Assembly (NCBI RefSeq): GCF_011046245.1
Contig: NZ_CP049241.1
Coordinates: forward strand, 1,550,001 to 1,614,000
Source of the DNA: Allorhizobium pseudoryzae
GTDB lineage: Bacteria; Pseudomonadota; Alphaproteobacteria; Rhizobiales; Rhizobiaceae
DNA: 64,000 nt
Direction of reading: 5' to 3'
The position numbers and the translations under genes were made by a program. This document shows positions 18,964 through 29,786 of the stretch, in pieces; the first letter of the stretch is position 1, and each line of letters starts with the position of its first letter. The notes beneath the pieces were generated by a model that was not told where the DNA came from, made no database searches, and saw only the letters and a program-made list of their open reading frames with translations.

Positions 18964-20295
18964 TTACGGCTTGGTGTTCGCAGCAGCCTTTTCCGGCTGC
19001 GGCGGGAAGGACGGATCGCTCTTGCGGCCGTTCAGCAGGTCGAGTGCATAATTCAGCTGCACGTCGTCCTTGGCTTCCGGCGGCACATAGGCGCTGGAGC
19101 CCGAACCTTCTTCCGTCTCGCTCTGGCCCTGGATGTGACCCGGCAGGCTCGATTCGCCTTCCGAACGGACCTTGCCCTGCAGCTCTGCCGGCAGCGGCTG
19201 CTCGACCTTGATGTCCGGCGAAATGCCGGTGCCCTGGATCGATTTGCCGGACGGCGTGTAGTAGAGCGCGGTCGTCAGGCGCAGAGCGCCCGCTTCGCCA
19301 AGCGGGATGATGGTCTGCACCGAGCCCTTGCCGAAGGAACGGGTTCCGACGACGGTCGCCCGCTTCAGATCCTGCAGCGCACCGGCCACGATTTCCGAGG
19401 CCGAAGCCGAGCCGCCGTTGACGAGCACGATCACCGGCTTGCCATCCGTCAGGTCGCCCGGGCCGGCATTGAAGCGGCGGGTTTCTTCCGGGTTGCGGCC
19501 ACGGGTGGAGACCACCTCGCCACGTTCCAGGAAGGCGTCCGATACATTGATCGCCTGGTCGAGCAGACCGCCCGGGTTGAGGCGCAGATCCAGCACATAG
19601 CCCTTCAGCTTGTCGGCCGGAACGTCGGCCTTGATCTTCTTGATCGCCTTTTCGAGGTCGTCATAGGTCTTTTCCGTGAAGGAAATGACACGCAGGTAAC
19701 CGACATCGCCCTGCTCGACGCGCGACTTCACGGCGCGAACGGCAATGATGTCACGCACGACAGTGATATCGATCGGCTTGTCGGCGCCCTTGCGCAGGAT
19801 GGTGAGCTTGATCGGCGTGTTGACCGCGCCACGCATCTTTTCGACCGCGTCCTCAAGCTTCAGGCCGCGCACCGGCTTGCCGTCGATTTCCGAGATGAAG
19901 TCGCCGGCGAGAACGCCCGCGCGGGCGGCCGGCGTGTCATCGATCGGGGTGATGACCTTCACCAGCTCGTTTTCCATCGTCACTTCGATGCCGAGCCCCC
20001 CGAACTCCCCCTTCGTCTGGGTGCGCATGTCGGCGGCATCCTTGGCATTCATGTAGCTGGAATGCGGATCAAGCGAGGAGAGCATGCCGTTGATGGCGTT
20101 TTCGACCAGCTTCTGCTCATCCGGCGGCGTCACGTACTGCGCGCGCACGCGCTCGAAAACGTCACCGAAGATCGACAGTTCACGATAGGTCGATGAACCG
20201 GCCGCCTGGGCAGGCACGCCCGCCGAGTAGACGACGCTCATGGCGGTTGCCCCGAGCAGCGCCCCAACGATGACAAGAGAAGCCCTACGAATCAT
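18964..20295 (-). CDS. ctpA: C-terminal processing peptidase, S41 family
   Basis: 443-aa periplasmic serine protease. N-terminal signal or anchor segment (residues 6-30), PDZ domain (GGLGIEVTMEN through DFISEIDGKPV, about 98-180) and S41 catalytic core with Ser in NGGSASASEIVAGAL and Lys in TRSFGKGSVQT. In alphaproteobacteria CtpA trims periplasmic and envelope proteins. The C-terminal ~60 residues are polar and of low complexity. The start overlaps the 3' end of the EnvC-like gene by 11 bp. Confidence 0.95.
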   Translation of the reverse strand: MIRRASLVIVGALLGATAMSVVYSAGVPAQAAGSSTYRELSIFGDVFERVRAQYVTPPDEQKLVENAINGMLSSLDPHSSYMNAKDAADMRTQTKGEFGGLGIEVTMENELVKVITPIDDTPAARAGVLAGDFISEIDGKPVRGLKLEDAVEKMRGAVNTPIKLTILRKGADKPIDITVVRDIIAVRAVKSRVEQGDVGYLRVISFTEKTYDDLEKAIKKIKADVPADKLKGYVLDLRLNPGGLLDQAINVSDAFLERGEVVSTRGRNPEETRRFNAGPGDLTDGKPVIVLVNGGSASASEIVAGALQDLKRATVVGTRSFGKGSVQTIIPLGEAGALRLTTALYYTPSGKSIQGTGISPDIKVEQPLPAELQGKVRSEGESSLPGHIQGQSETEEGSGSSAYVPPEAKDDVQLNYALDLLNGRKSDPSFPPQPEKAAANTKP

Positions 20296-21700
20296 TTCGT
20301 GCCCTTCCAGTTTCTTTTGACGTCCACCACGGTTTCGAATCGACCGGGGTCCCGTCCTTTCTGAATTCAATGTAAAGCGTCGGGCGATCCGTTTCCAGCG
20401 CCAAGGCCGTCGCGCTCGCCACTCTTTTCTCACCCATGGCAGCAATCGGTTCGCCTGAAAAGACGAACTTTCCCTGCCGGACATTCACTTTATCCATGCC
20501 CGTCAGAACGACATGGTAGCCGTCACCGACATTGAGGATCACCATCTGGCCGTAGCTGCGGAAAGCCCCGGCAAAAACCACCAAACCATCCGCCGGCGCC
20601 GTCACCACCGCGTCCGGGCCTGTCGCAAGCGTGACACCGCGCGCCGGATGCCCGGTTCCGTCGGGATCACCCCAGGCCCGCAGCAGATCGCCTGCAGCCG
20701 GCAGGCCCAGTTTTCCCTTCAGACTGGAAAACGCATATGCGGGCGCAATACGGTTTTTGTCGGGCACTCCGCTTTCGGCAAGCTCGCGGGCCTTTTCCCG
20801 TTCCTCCGCGGTAAGCTGTTGCCGGCGTTCCTCTTCCTCCCTTGCACGTTGCATCGCATCGCGCACGGAGGCAATCTCACTTTCCAGTGACTGGATCAGA
20901 TTTTCGAGATTGGTGGAGCGGCTTGCCAGCTGTTCGGATCGCTTACGCTCCGCCTGGAGTTCTGCCGTGCTCGCGGCGTTCTGCCGGTCGTTTTCCGCCA
21001 GGAGAAGATCCATTCGGCGGTCTTCCTCCAGGCTTGCGGTCATGGCAGCGGATGCCTTTTCCCGCTCGGCCACGAGGTCTCGTTGCGTCTCTCCCAGCGA
21101 TTTGAGGTCCGCCATCAGCCGGTCGGCCTCGCTGCGCATGCCGGGAACGACGGCACCGAGCAGGATCGCACTGCGCACCGAGGCCAGCGCATCCTCCGGC
21201 GAAACGAGCAGGGCCGGCGGCGGGTTGCGCCCCATGCGCTGCAACGCCGCCAGCACTTCGGCAAGAACACCGCGCCGGTCGTGCAGGGATTTGCGGATCC
21301 CGTCTTCCTTCAGCTTCAACTGGGCAAGCTTCTTCTCGCTCGTCTGGATCTGCTCTTCCAGCGCCTTGCGGCGGGCAGCCGAGTCGATCAGCGCCTGGCG
21401 AAGGCTGGCGCTGCTCTTGTCGAGCTGAGCGATCGACTGCTCGATTGATTTGGCCTTATCGCTGGAAAGGCTTAAGGTCTTTGACAGCTGCTCAAGTTCG
21501 GTGCGCGTCTCGTCGCGTTTTCTCTGCAGCGCTTCGACCGGATCGGTTGCGGGATCGGCCGCTGGCGTCTGCACGGTCTCCGAGGCCGGGGGAAGGGTCC
21601 CGGTCACCTGGGCGCTCGGCGTGCCAAAGGGCACCGTGCTCATCAGCACAGCCGTCAGCCATGGCCGCCAGTCAACCTTGTGCCTGCTCGTTTTGCGCAT
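20285..21700 (-). CDS. EnvC-like murein hydrolase activator (degenerate LytM domain)
   Basis: 471 aa from the ATG at 21700, which gives a signal peptide (WRPWLTAVLMSTVPFGTPSAQ); an in-frame ATG at 21778 would add 26 residues. A long coiled coil (about residues 45-300, rich in E/R/A/Q) precedes a C-terminal LytM/M23-like domain (PARGVTLATG, ADGLVVFAGAFRSYGQMVIL, GEPIAAMGEKR). The zinc ligands of active LytM enzymes (H-x3-D and H-x-H) are missing, as in E. coli EnvC, which activates amidases instead of cutting peptidoglycan. A role in septal peptidoglycan splitting is inferred. Confidence 0.88.
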   Translation of the reverse strand: MRKTSRHKVDWRPWLTAVLMSTVPFGTPSAQVTGTLPPASETVQTPAADPATDPVEALQRKRDETRTELEQLSKTLSLSSDKAKSIEQSIAQLDKSSASLRQALIDSAARRKALEEQIQTSEKKLAQLKLKEDGIRKSLHDRRGVLAEVLAALQRMGRNPPPALLVSPEDALASVRSAILLGAVVPGMRSEADRLMADLKSLGETQRDLVAEREKASAAMTASLEEDRRMDLLLAENDRQNAASTAELQAERKRSEQLASRSTNLENLIQSLESEIASVRDAMQRAREEEERRQQLTAEEREKARELAESGVPDKNRIAPAYAFSSLKGKLGLPAAGDLLRAWGDPDGTGHPARGVTLATGPDAVVTAPADGLVVFAGAFRSYGQMVILNVGDGYHVVLTGMDKVNVRQGKFVFSGEPIAAMGEKRVASATALALETDRPTLYIEFRKDGTPVDSKPWWTSKETGRARNDS

Positions 21701-21783
21701 TCCGCCCTTGCGATCCGTTCCAGCCGCAGACCCTAAGCTGATTTGCCGGCGAACGCCAGAAACAACGCGGACGGCCATGCCCG

Positions 21784-22266
21784 TCAGACGCGGTGATAGG
21801 GATGGCCGGAGAGAATGGTCACGGCGCGATAGAGCTGTTCGGCAATCAGGATGCGCACCAGCTGGTGCGGCCAGGTCATGGAGCCGAGATTGATCACCGC
21901 GTCGGCGCGGTCGTAGAGGGCCGGGTCGAGGCCGTCGGCGCCACCGATCGCGATCATCATGTCGCGTTTGCCCTGGTCCCGGAACTTGCCGACGAGGTTC
22001 GCAAAGGCGGGACTGTCGAGGGCTTTACCCCGCTCATCGAGCAGGATCAGAACGGCACCCTCCGGAAGGCTCTTGTCGAGCAGACCGGCTTCCTCGCGTT
22101 TGCGCGTCTCCGCCGCCGAAGCGCGGCTTTCGTTGACTTCCGTCACGCGCGACAATTCGAGGCTCACCGCAGGGCCGGCCTTGGCGAAGCGGTCGAGATA
22201 ACGCGACGCAAGCTCTTTCTCAGGTCCGGCTTTGAGCCGTCCCACGGCAAAAAGGCCAATCCGCAT
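21784..22266 (-). CDS. rlmH: 23S rRNA pseudouridine-1915 N3-methyltransferase
   Basis: 160-aa SPOUT methyltransferase that methylates pseudouridine 1915 in helix 69 of 23S rRNA. Conserved ILLDERGKALDSPAFA near 75, IGGADGLDP near 108 and the C-terminal knot LGSMTWPHQLVRILIAEQLYRA. The ATG at 22266 gives the family length. It sits 110 bp after rsfS, another ribosome factor, the usual order. Confidence 0.97.
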   Translation of the reverse strand: MRIGLFAVGRLKAGPEKELASRYLDRFAKAGPAVSLELSRVTEVNESRASAAETRKREEAGLLDKSLPEGAVLILLDERGKALDSPAFANLVGKFRDQGKRDMMIAIGGADGLDPALYDRADAVINLGSMTWPHQLVRILIAEQLYRAVTILSGHPYHRV

Positions 22267-22376
22267 ATCTGCCACCGCATGTTCTGTCGCCGCGAAGGTT
22301 TTACCGGCTGAGCAAAACGCCCAGCCGCCCATGACGGCCTATGGCACTGCGGTCTCAGGACTGCCTGATCGGGCCG

Positions 22377-22805
22377 CTAGTGCAGCGTTCCTTCCTCGTC
22401 GGGAGCCGCCCACATCTTTTCGATGTTGTAGAACTCCCGCACTTCCGGGCGGAACACATGGATGATGATGTCACGGGTGTCAATCAGCACCCAGTCACCC
22501 GTATCGAGACCCTCGACGCGGGCGCTTCCGAACCCTTCGTCCTTCAGATCGGTCAACAGATGTTCCGAGATCGCCGACACATGCCGGTTCGATCGCCCGG
22601 AGACCACGACCATGTAGTCGCCCAGCGCAGATTTCCCAGCAATGTTGATGGTGACGATGTCTTCGGCTTTGGAGTCCTCAAGGCTTGCGAGGACCACTTC
22701 GAGAGCGCGGGCGGCAGCATCGGCGCCACGTTCCAGGCTCTTCGGGATCACGCTGAGCGCTCTCCCCTTGGCGTGTACTGTTGTCAGAGTTGTTCCTTTC
22801 GTCAC
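22377..22805 (-). CDS. rsfS: Ribosomal silencing factor
   Basis: 142 aa from GTG 22805. Iojap-family protein that binds uL14 and blocks 30S-50S joining in starvation. Markers: LEDSKAEDIVTINIAGKSALGDYMVV and GLDTGDWVLIDTRDIIIHVFRPEVREFYNIEKMW read as two conserved blocks. The exact start is uncertain because the frame is open further upstream; another possibility is the CTG a few codons later with AAAGGA before it. It lies between nadD and rlmH as in most rhizobia. Confidence 0.93.
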   Translation of the reverse strand: MTKGTTLTTVHAKGRALSVIPKSLERGADAAARALEVVLASLEDSKAEDIVTINIAGKSALGDYMVVVSGRSNRHVSAISEHLLTDLKDEGFGSARVEGLDTGDWVLIDTRDIIIHVFRPEVREFYNIEKMWAAPDEEGTLH

Positions 22806-22878
22806 GAACAGAACAGGCACGACGCGAATCCGATCGTCTGGATTCACCTCATGAAGGTGGCATCGAATGGTTAATCTT

Positions 22879-23520
22879 TCAAGTGCTCGTCTTTTGCCGG
22901 ACACCCAGCCGGATCGCCGTCGAACTGAGGCTCGATCGCGGGCCATGGATGAAGGTCCAGGCCGGCGGCGGCCTGAGCCCCAGCGACCGGGCGGCGGTCT
23001 CGTCAACACGCGCAAAGGACAGCGCACGGGCGGCCGGCGAGGAGAGAAAGGAGAGGGTGGCACCCGGACGATCGACCACGGCGATCGGCACCAGGTCGGC
23101 AATCTCCCGCCACTTCTGCCAGCGGTGGAAGGTCTTCAGGCTGTCGGCGCCCATGATCCAGACGAACCGGACGCCAGGATTGCGCGCCACGACATGCGCG
23201 AGCGTATGGGCGGTATAGCTCGTCTCCAGCCGTTCCTCGAAGGCGGTGATCTTGATGCGGGGGTCGCGCGCCAGGTCACGGCTGAGCGCGATCCGCTCGG
23301 ACAGCGGCAGAAGAGCGGAGCGGCTTTTCAGCGGGTTTCCGGGCGTCACCATCCACCACAACTGGTCGAGCCCCAGCCGTTGCAGGGCGATTTCCGCCAC
23401 CAGCAGATGGCCGGGATGCGGCGGATTGAACGACCCGCCGAAGAGGCCGACGACCATGCCTCGCTCCACATGCGGCATGGCGAGATACGGTGCCAGGCGT
23501 TCCCCCTCCGCCACGGGCAT
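22879..23520 (-). CDS. nadD: Nicotinate-nucleotide adenylyltransferase
   Basis: 213 aa; makes deamido-NAD from NaMN and ATP in NAD biosynthesis. Nucleotidyltransferase motif GLFGGSFNPPHPGHL (residues 25-39) and the C-terminal SSTAIR motif are present, with WIMGADSL near 120. The ATG at 23520 overlaps the proA stop (TGATG), so it is translationally coupled; an internal Met at residue 15 or 22 is a possible alternative start. Confidence 0.95.
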   Translation of the reverse strand: MPVAEGERLAPYLAMPHVERGMVVGLFGGSFNPPHPGHLLVAEIALQRLGLDQLWWMVTPGNPLKSRSALLPLSERIALSRDLARDPRIKITAFEERLETSYTAHTLAHVVARNPGVRFVWIMGADSLKTFHRWQKWREIADLVPIAVVDRPGATLSFLSSPAARALSFARVDETAARSLGLRPPPAWTFIHGPRSSLSSTAIRLGVRQKTST

Positions 23521-24800
23521 CAGGGCCGCGTCTGGCCGGTGCCGTGCACGCGGTATTTGAACGAGGTCAACTGCTCGACCCCGACAGGCCCGCGCGCATG
23601 CATCTTGCCGGTCGAAATGCCGATCTCGCCGCCCATGCCGAACTCCCCGCCATCGGCAAACTGGGTCGAGGCATTGTGCAGGAGGATCGCCGAATCGATT
23701 TCGTTGAAGAAACGGGCAACGACGACCGGATCTTCCGCGAGAACCGCCTCCGTGTGGCTGGACGAATAGGTGTTGATGTGGGCGATCGCGCCATCGATGC
23801 CGTCGACCAGCCGGACCGAGATGATGGCTTCCAGATATTCGGTCCGCCAGTCTTCCTCCGTTGCGGGAATGAGGCCGGGAACCAGTGCCCGCACCTCGTC
23901 CGACGCGCGGATCTCGCAGCCCTTGGCGGCAAGCGCGTCCAGAATCGGCTTCAGATGGGTACCGGCAGCGGCCTCATCGACCAGCAGCGTCTCGGCAGCA
24001 CCACAAATACCGGTGCGCCGCATCTTGGCGTTGACGACGATGTTGACGGCCATGTCGAGGTCAGCGGACTTGTCGACGTAGATGTGGCAGAGCCCCTCCA
24101 GATGCGCAAACACCGGCACGCGCGCCTCCGACTGCACCCGGGCGACGAGGCTTTTGCCGCCGCGCGGCACGATCACATCGACAGCACCATTGAGGCCCGA
24201 CAGCAGAGCGCCAACTGCGGCCCGGTCGGCCACCGGCACGATCTGGATCGCCTCTTCCGGCAGGCCGGCGTCAGCGAGACCCTTGCACAGGCAGCGATGA
24301 ATCGCCTGCGATGAGAACAGCGAATCCGAACCACCGCGCAGGATGACGGCATTGCCGGCCTTGAGGCACAGCGCACCGGCGTCGGCCGTGACATTCGGGC
24401 GGCTTTCATAGATGACGCCGATCACGCCAAGCGGCGTGCGCACCCGCTCGATCTTCAGCCCATTCGGACGCTCCCAGGCGGCGATCACGTCGCCGACCGG
24501 ATCAGGCAGGGCGGCAATGGCGCGAAGCCCCTCCGCCATCTCGGCCACACGCTTTTCCGTCAGGGTCAGGCGATCGATGAAGGAGGGCTGCAGCCCCTTG
24601 TCCGCCACCGCAGCGAGATCCTTCGCGTTTGCGGCGAGAATATCGGCCGTTGCGGCCTCGATGGCATCCGCCGCGGCATTCAGCGCCGCGTTCTTGGCGT
24701 CCGTCGAAGCCGTCGCCAGCAGACGGGCCGCAGCCTTGGCCTTGTCGCCGATGGCCTGCATCATCCGATCGATCTCGGTTGTCGCGACCCTATCCAGCAT
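23520..24800 (-). CDS. proA: Gamma-glutamyl phosphate reductase
   Basis: 426 aa; second step of proline biosynthesis, reducing glutamyl-5-phosphate to the semialdehyde with NADPH. The catalytic Cys lies in [15 protein letters not shown] near 270, with [13 protein letters not shown] near 237 and [14 protein letters not shown] near 110. The ATG at 24800 sits 9 nt after GAGGAGG, which itself overlaps an earlier in-frame ATG, so this start is favoured. Overlaps proB by 11 bp. Confidence 0.97.
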   Translation of the reverse strand: MLDRVATTEIDRMMQAIGDKAKAAARLLATASTDAKNAALNAAADAIEAATADILAANAKDLAAVADKGLQPSFIDRLTLTEKRVAEMAEGLRAIAALPDPVGDVIAAWERPNGLKIERVRTPLGVIGVIYESRPNVTADAGALCLKAGNAVILRGGSDSLFSSQAIHRCLCKGLADAGLPEEAIQIVPVADRAAVGALLSGLNGAVDVIVPRGGKSLVARVQSEARVPVFAHLEGLCHIYVDKSADLDMAVNIVVNAKMRRTGICGAAETLLVDEAAAGTHLKPILDALAAKGCEIRASDEVRALVPGLIPATEEDWRTEYLEAIISVRLVDGIDGAIAHINTYSSSHTEAVLAEDPVVVARFFNEIDSAILLHNASTQFADGGEFGMGGEIGISTGKMHARGPVGVEQLTSFKYRVHGTGQTRP

Positions 24801-25962
24801 GAGCGGCATCCTCCTCTTGGACCTCGTCCCTGTCGGCCACAAGCAGGCCGGTGATCACCAGATCATCCCGGTGCACCATGGCGGCGCGTCCGGCATATCC
24901 CAGAATGGTTTCGATCTCGCCGGATTTCCGCCCGGCAATCGCCCGCGCCTCATCCGCATCATAGCCCACCAGACCACGGGCGATTTCGCGCCCCTGCGTG
25001 CCGATGATGGCGACCGTATCGCCGCGGCTGAACGGGCCGATCACGGCCCGCACGCCGGCCGGCAGCAGGCTCTTGCCCGAGGCGAGAGCCCGTTCGGCCC
25101 CGGCATCCACCGTCAGCGTGCCCGCCGGCTGCAACTGCCCGGCAATCCAGGTCTTGCGGGCGGTGACCGGCGTTCCGGAGGGTGCGAACCAGGAAGAGCG
25201 CGCGCCCTGCTCGATTGCCTGCAGCGGATGGTTCGTCTTGCCGGATGCGATGATCATGCCGCAGCCGGCACTCGTCGCGATCTTGCCGGCATCGATCTTG
25301 GTCCGCATGCCGCCGCGCGACAATTCCGAGGCCGCACCGCCGGCCATGGCCTCGATGTCCGGCGTGATCGACGGGATCGTTTCCAGGAATTTCGCGGCGG
25401 GATCGAGATGCGGCGGGGCCGTGTAGAGCCCGTCGATATCCGAGAGCAGCACCAACAGGTCGGCACCGGTCATGGTGGCGACCCGTGCCGCCAGCCGGTC
25501 ATTGTCGCCGTAGCGGATCTCGGTGGTCGCCACCGTATCGTTCTCGTTGATGATCGGGACGGCGCCGAGCTTCAGCAACTGGTTGATCGTGGCGCGGCCG
25601 TTCAAATACCGGCGACGCTCTTCCGTGTCACCCAGCGTCAGCAGGATCTGGCCGGCCACGATACCATCCCGCGACAGGCTTTCCGACCAGGCACGCGCGA
25701 GCGCGATCTGCCCGACGGCCGCCGCCGCCTGGCTTTCCTCGAGCTTCAGCGCCCCCGGTGCGAGCCCGAGCACGGTGCGGCCAAGCGCGATCGCCCCGGA
25801 GGAGACGACCAGTACCTCGATACTCTGGGCACGCAGTGCCGCGATATCGGCACAGACCGAATGCAGCCAGTCCGATTTCAGCCCCGTCTTGCGGTCCACC
25901 AGCAGCGCCGAGCCGATCTTGATGACGATGCGGCGATGCGCGTTCAAAGCCTTGCGGGACAT
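24790..25962 (-). CDS. proB: Glutamate 5-kinase
   Basis: 390 aa; ATP-dependent phosphorylation of glutamate, first and feedback-regulated step of proline synthesis. Amino-acid-kinase fold ([12 protein letters not shown] near 10; [11 protein letters not shown] near 48; [11 protein letters not shown] near 135; [11 protein letters not shown] near 168) and a C-terminal PUA domain (about 285-365). Starts 3 bp after the obgE stop. Confidence 0.97.
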   Translation of the reverse strand: MSRKALNAHRRIVIKIGSALLVDRKTGLKSDWLHSVCADIAALRAQSIEVLVVSSGAIALGRTVLGLAPGALKLEESQAAAAVGQIALARAWSESLSRDGIVAGQILLTLGDTEERRRYLNGRATINQLLKLGAVPIINENDTVATTEIRYGDNDRLAARVATMTGADLLVLLSDIDGLYTAPPHLDPAAKFLETIPSITPDIEAMAGGAASELSRGGMRTKIDAGKIATSAGCGMIIASGKTNHPLQAIEQGARSSWFAPSGTPVTARKTWIAGQLQPAGTLTVDAGAERALASGKSLLPAGVRAVIGPFSRGDTVAIIGTQGREIARGLVGYDADEARAIAGRKSGEIETILGYAGRAAMVHRDDLVITGLLVADRDEVQEEDAAHAG

Positions 25963-25965
25963 GGA

Positions 25966-27114
<1,149 letters not shown>

Positions 27115-27154
27115 TCAAAGCCTATCGTGGCTCGTGGCCTCTGAGACGCATGTT

Positions 27155-27195
27155 CACCCGCTCCGGACGGCAGGTTCGGCCATCCGGAGCGGGTG
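27155..27195 (-). terminator. 13-bp perfect hairpin after the GNAT pair
   Basis: CACCCGCTCCGGA (27155-27167) and TCCGGAGCGGGTG (27183-27195) with a 15-nt loop, 9 bp past the second GNAT stop and before obgE. No T-tract on the minus strand, so terminator activity is probable rather than certain. Confidence 0.55.
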
Positions 27196-27203
27196 GGAAA
27201 GCG

Positions 27204-27776
27204 TCACGGTCGGCGAAAATTCTCCGCCGTCAGCCGCGTTTCCAGGTGTGGAGCCATGGCATTGCGGGCCAGGCTGAAGAGATCCGAGCATGTGAGGATC
27301 TGAAAACCGAGCTTTTCCTGGATGCGGAGCGAGCCGGCATTGTCGGCAAAGGCACCGGAGTGGAGGACCTCCTCCGGCTTGCGCCGGAAGAAACGATCCA
27401 CCACGGCACCGGCCGCCTCCGTCATCAGGCCCTGGCCCCAGTAAAACCGGTTCAGCCAGTAGCCCAGATGCCATTCACCCCGTTGCAGTTCCACCGAGAT
27501 GCACCCAAAATGCACGCCATCCCCCTCGGTAATGGCAAAATACCAGTCACCGGTGGCCTGGATGGAGTTCAGCCAGTCGAGCGCATCGCCGCGGCTGTAG
27601 GGCACCGGCACGCGCGCCAGCATGCGGGTGACCTGCCAGTCGCTGAGCGAACCGGTGATGGCATCGGCATCGCTCATCTGGTGCGATCTGAGCACCAGCC
27701 GCCGGGTTTCGATGATTGGGCAGGGGCCGAGCACGCCCTCCGTGGCACGGGGGCGGTTCATCAGGGAAGCGGTCAT
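27204..27776 (-). CDS. GNAT-family N-acetyltransferase (second of a tandem pair)
   Basis: 190-aa RimJ/RimL-like acetyltransferase: ETRRLVLRSHQMSDADAI near the N-terminus, LGYWLNRFYWGQGLMTEAAGAVV acetyl-CoA region near 105-127, and LRIQEKLGFQ near 150. Substrate unknown; family members acetylate ribosomal proteins or small amines. The ATG at 27776 overlaps the stop of the preceding GNAT (ATGA), so the pair is co-translated. Confidence 0.9.
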   Translation of the reverse strand: MTASLMNRPRATEGVLGPCPIIETRRLVLRSHQMSDADAITGSLSDWQVTRMLARVPVPYSRGDALDWLNSIQATGDWYFAITEGDGVHFGCISVELQRGEWHLGYWLNRFYWGQGLMTEAAGAVVDRFFRRKPEEVLHSGAFADNAGSLRIQEKLGFQILTCSDLFSLARNAMAPHLETRLTAENFRRP

Positions 27777-28408
27777 CGCATGTCCCCCCAGCTCTTCAGC
27801 GACATCCAGGTCTTGCGGTCCAGCCGGAACCACTCGACCGGCACCATGCCGCCGAGTGCCAGAGAGCCGACCATGCCGGAGCCCTGGAACTGGAAACCGC
27901 ACTTCTGGATGACGCGGCGCGAGGCGATGTTGGTGACCCGGCAGCGCGCGTCGATCTGGTCGATGTCGCGCGTGCGGAACGCCATGTCGATCAGCGCATG
28001 CGCCGCTTCCGTGGCATAGCCCTTGTTCCAGTAGGGTTCGCCCAGCCAGTAGCCGATCTCGAGCGTGAGATCGTCATTGGCATGCGGCTCCAGCGCGCAG
28101 CAACCGAGGAAGGCGCCGTTATCGGCTCGGGTAATGGCATAGACGCACTTGCCAATCTCGCCGGCTTTCGTACGTCGTACGAAATCGGCGGCGTCTTTTG
28201 CCGTGTAGGGATGCGGCATCCGCGACACCATGGTCGCGATATTGGCGTTGTTGGCGAGATGGGAAAGGGCGTCGATGTCTTCTTCGTGGGGGGCGCGCAG
28301 AACTAATCTCTGCGACAATAAGACGGGGCAATCGCTCCTTAACCGTTGCGGTCTCAACCGCTCTTCGGGCGACCGGCTCTGGCCGCTCCGTAACATTTCG
28401 CCTTGCAT
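27773..28408 (-). CDS. GNAT-family N-acetyltransferase (first of a tandem pair)
   Basis: 211 aa, paralogue of the next gene. SQRLVLRAPHEEDIDAL near 32, EIGYWLGEPYWNKGYATEAA near 115-134 (acetyl-CoA loop) and SRRVIQKCGFQ near 165. The ATG at 28408 is preceded by AAAGGAGG with 8-nt spacing. The pair sits between rpmA and obgE, a constant position in rhizobia, which suggests a ribosome-linked substrate by context only. Confidence 0.9.
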   Translation of the reverse strand: MQGEMLRSGQSRSPEERLRPQRLRSDCPVLLSQRLVLRAPHEEDIDALSHLANNANIATMVSRMPHPYTAKDAADFVRRTKAGEIGKCVYAITRADNGAFLGCCALEPHANDDLTLEIGYWLGEPYWNKGYATEAAHALIDMAFRTRDIDQIDARCRVTNIASRRVIQKCGFQFQGSGMVGSLALGGMVPVEWFRLDRKTWMSLKSWGDMR

Positions 28409-28542
28409 GGTTCAGTCCTCCTTTTGGACAAAGAAAAAGGGAAGGTGGGTGGCGCCCCATCTCCCCTGTTTTCTAGACTGAACCTTTTGCGAGTATCAGC
28501 CGGGTCGATGAGACGCCGGCTGTTTTAACGCGCTACCGGCTT

Positions 28543-28812
28543 TTATTCCGCGGCTTCCGCTTTCGGCATCACAGACACGTACACGCGGCCATTGGCCTTG
28601 GTACGGTAGTTCACATTGCCGGCGGTGAGCGCAAAAATGGTGTAGTCCTTGCCGAGGCCGACATTGGCGCCCGGATGCCACTGCGTACCGCGCTGGCGCA
28701 CGATAATGTTGCCGGCAACGACGTTTTCGCCGCCGAACTTCTTCACGCCAAGGCGCTTGGAATTAGAATCGCGACCGTTGCGCGAGGAACCGCCAGCTTT
28801 TTTATGTGCCAT
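28543..28812 (-). CDS. rpmA: 50S ribosomal protein L27
   Basis: 89 aa, normal length. N-terminal [38 protein letters not shown] and [11 protein letters not shown] are diagnostic of bL27, whose N-terminus reaches the peptidyl-transferase centre. It has no cleavable Firmicutes-type leader. Cotranscribed with rplU 40 bp upstream. Confidence 0.99.
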   Translation of the reverse strand: MAHKKAGGSSRNGRDSNSKRLGVKKFGGENVVAGNIIVRQRGTQWHPGANVGLGKDYTIFALTAGNVNYRTKANGRVYVSVMPKAEAAE

Positions 28813-28852
28813 GGGAGTTCTCCTTTAAATCTCTCGAAAACCTAACGACCGA

Positions 28853-29164
28853 TCAGGCGCTGATGGCGGTGATGCGGACAACCGTGTGATGCTGGCGATG
28901 GCCGCGAATCCGCTTGGAATTCTGGCGGCGACGCTTCTTGAAGGACAGAACCTTCTTGCCACGGTTATGCTCGACCACTTCAGCCTTGACGACGGCGCCG
29001 GCCACGAAGGGCGCGCCGATCTTGGCATCGGCGCCTTCGCCGATGATCAGGACTTCGTTGAATTCGATGACTTCGCCAGCGGCCACATCGAGCTTCTCGA
29101 TCGTAACCACATCGTCGGCCGCTACGCGGTACTGCTTACCGCCGGTCTTGATGACTGCGAACAT
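28853..29164 (-). CDS. rplU: 50S ribosomal protein L21
   Basis: 103 aa bL21: [14 protein letters not shown] start, [38 protein letters not shown] tail (23S rRNA-binding basic block). The ATG at 29164 follows AAAGGA. First gene of the rplU-rpmA operon. Confidence 0.99.
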   Translation of the reverse strand: MFAVIKTGGKQYRVAADDVVTIEKLDVAAGEVIEFNEVLIIGEGADAKIGAPFVAGAVVKAEVVEHNRGKKVLSFKKRRRQNSKRIRGHRQHHTVVRITAISA

Positions 29165-29187
29165 TTTTTATCCTTTCATGTTCGATC

Positions 29188-29250
29188 CGGCTCTTTCCGC
29201 CAAAACGGAAAGCCGTCTTTTTATCAGTCCACGTTTGAGCAGGATTGCAA
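29188..29250 (-). promoter_or_regulatory. Probable rplU promoter and leader hairpin
   Basis: On the minus strand, TTGCAA (29245-29250) and TGATAA (29221-29226) are spaced 18 bp. Downstream in the leader is a stem CGGCTTTCCG / CGG-AAAGAGCCG (29188-29215). The stem may be an attenuation or autoregulatory element. The same hairpin read on the plus strand is followed by T-rich sequence. Inference from pattern only. Confidence 0.4.
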
Positions 29251-29410
29251 AAGAAGAACTCTTTTGAACCGGTCTGCCGGTGAAACCGAAGCCCGCTTGG
29301 CCCCGGAGGTTCTGGTCGGGACACACGACCCCAGACCTGAACGTGCGGGGGATAATTCAGCCCCTCCCTGCTGTCAAGGAAAAAGACTGGAAAGACTGCG
29401 ATTTCTCCCT

Positions 29411-29569
29411 TGCCACCCGCCCCGTTCATCGCTATGTAGCGCACCGCACCGCCATGGTGCCGACCAGATTGACCGGAGAGGTGGCTGAGTGGTCGAAAGC
29501 ACCGCACTCGAAATGCGGCATACGGGCAACCGTATCGTGGGTTCGAATCCCACCCTCTCCGCCATCATG
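29411..29569 (+). repeat. Left copy of 159-bp direct repeat (island boundary)
   Basis: Base-for-base identical to 39222-39380. Contains 64 bp upstream of tRNA-Ser, the entire tRNA gene and 5 bp beyond it. Flanks differ immediately on both sides, although the next ~24 bp downstream remain partly similar. Confidence 0.95.
29475..29564 (+). tRNA. tRNA-Ser (anticodon CGA), copy 1
   Basis: 90 nt including encoded CCA. Acceptor GGAGAGG pairs with CCTCTCC, discriminator G, long class-II variable arm (ATACGGGCAACCGTAT region), T-loop GTTCGAATC. The anticodon loop CTCGAAA gives CGA, reading UCG serine codons. Left end of the island. Confidence 0.97.
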
Positions 29570-29786
29570 GACCCTTGGGGTGCAAGGGTTTCTCCATAGC
29601 TGCCCCACTGTTCTCGACTTTGAGTTACGCTGCCGAAATTGGCTAGGGCCACGCTTGAGGCGCTATCGTTTCTCGATTTGCTACTCGCCGCGGCAGGGTT
29701 GGCTTCCGCCTGCACTGGTCGGCGTAGCACATCGTGTCGGTCTGCAAATTTCCCGGATGACTCGCTTGCTGCCAAACAATCGTCAC

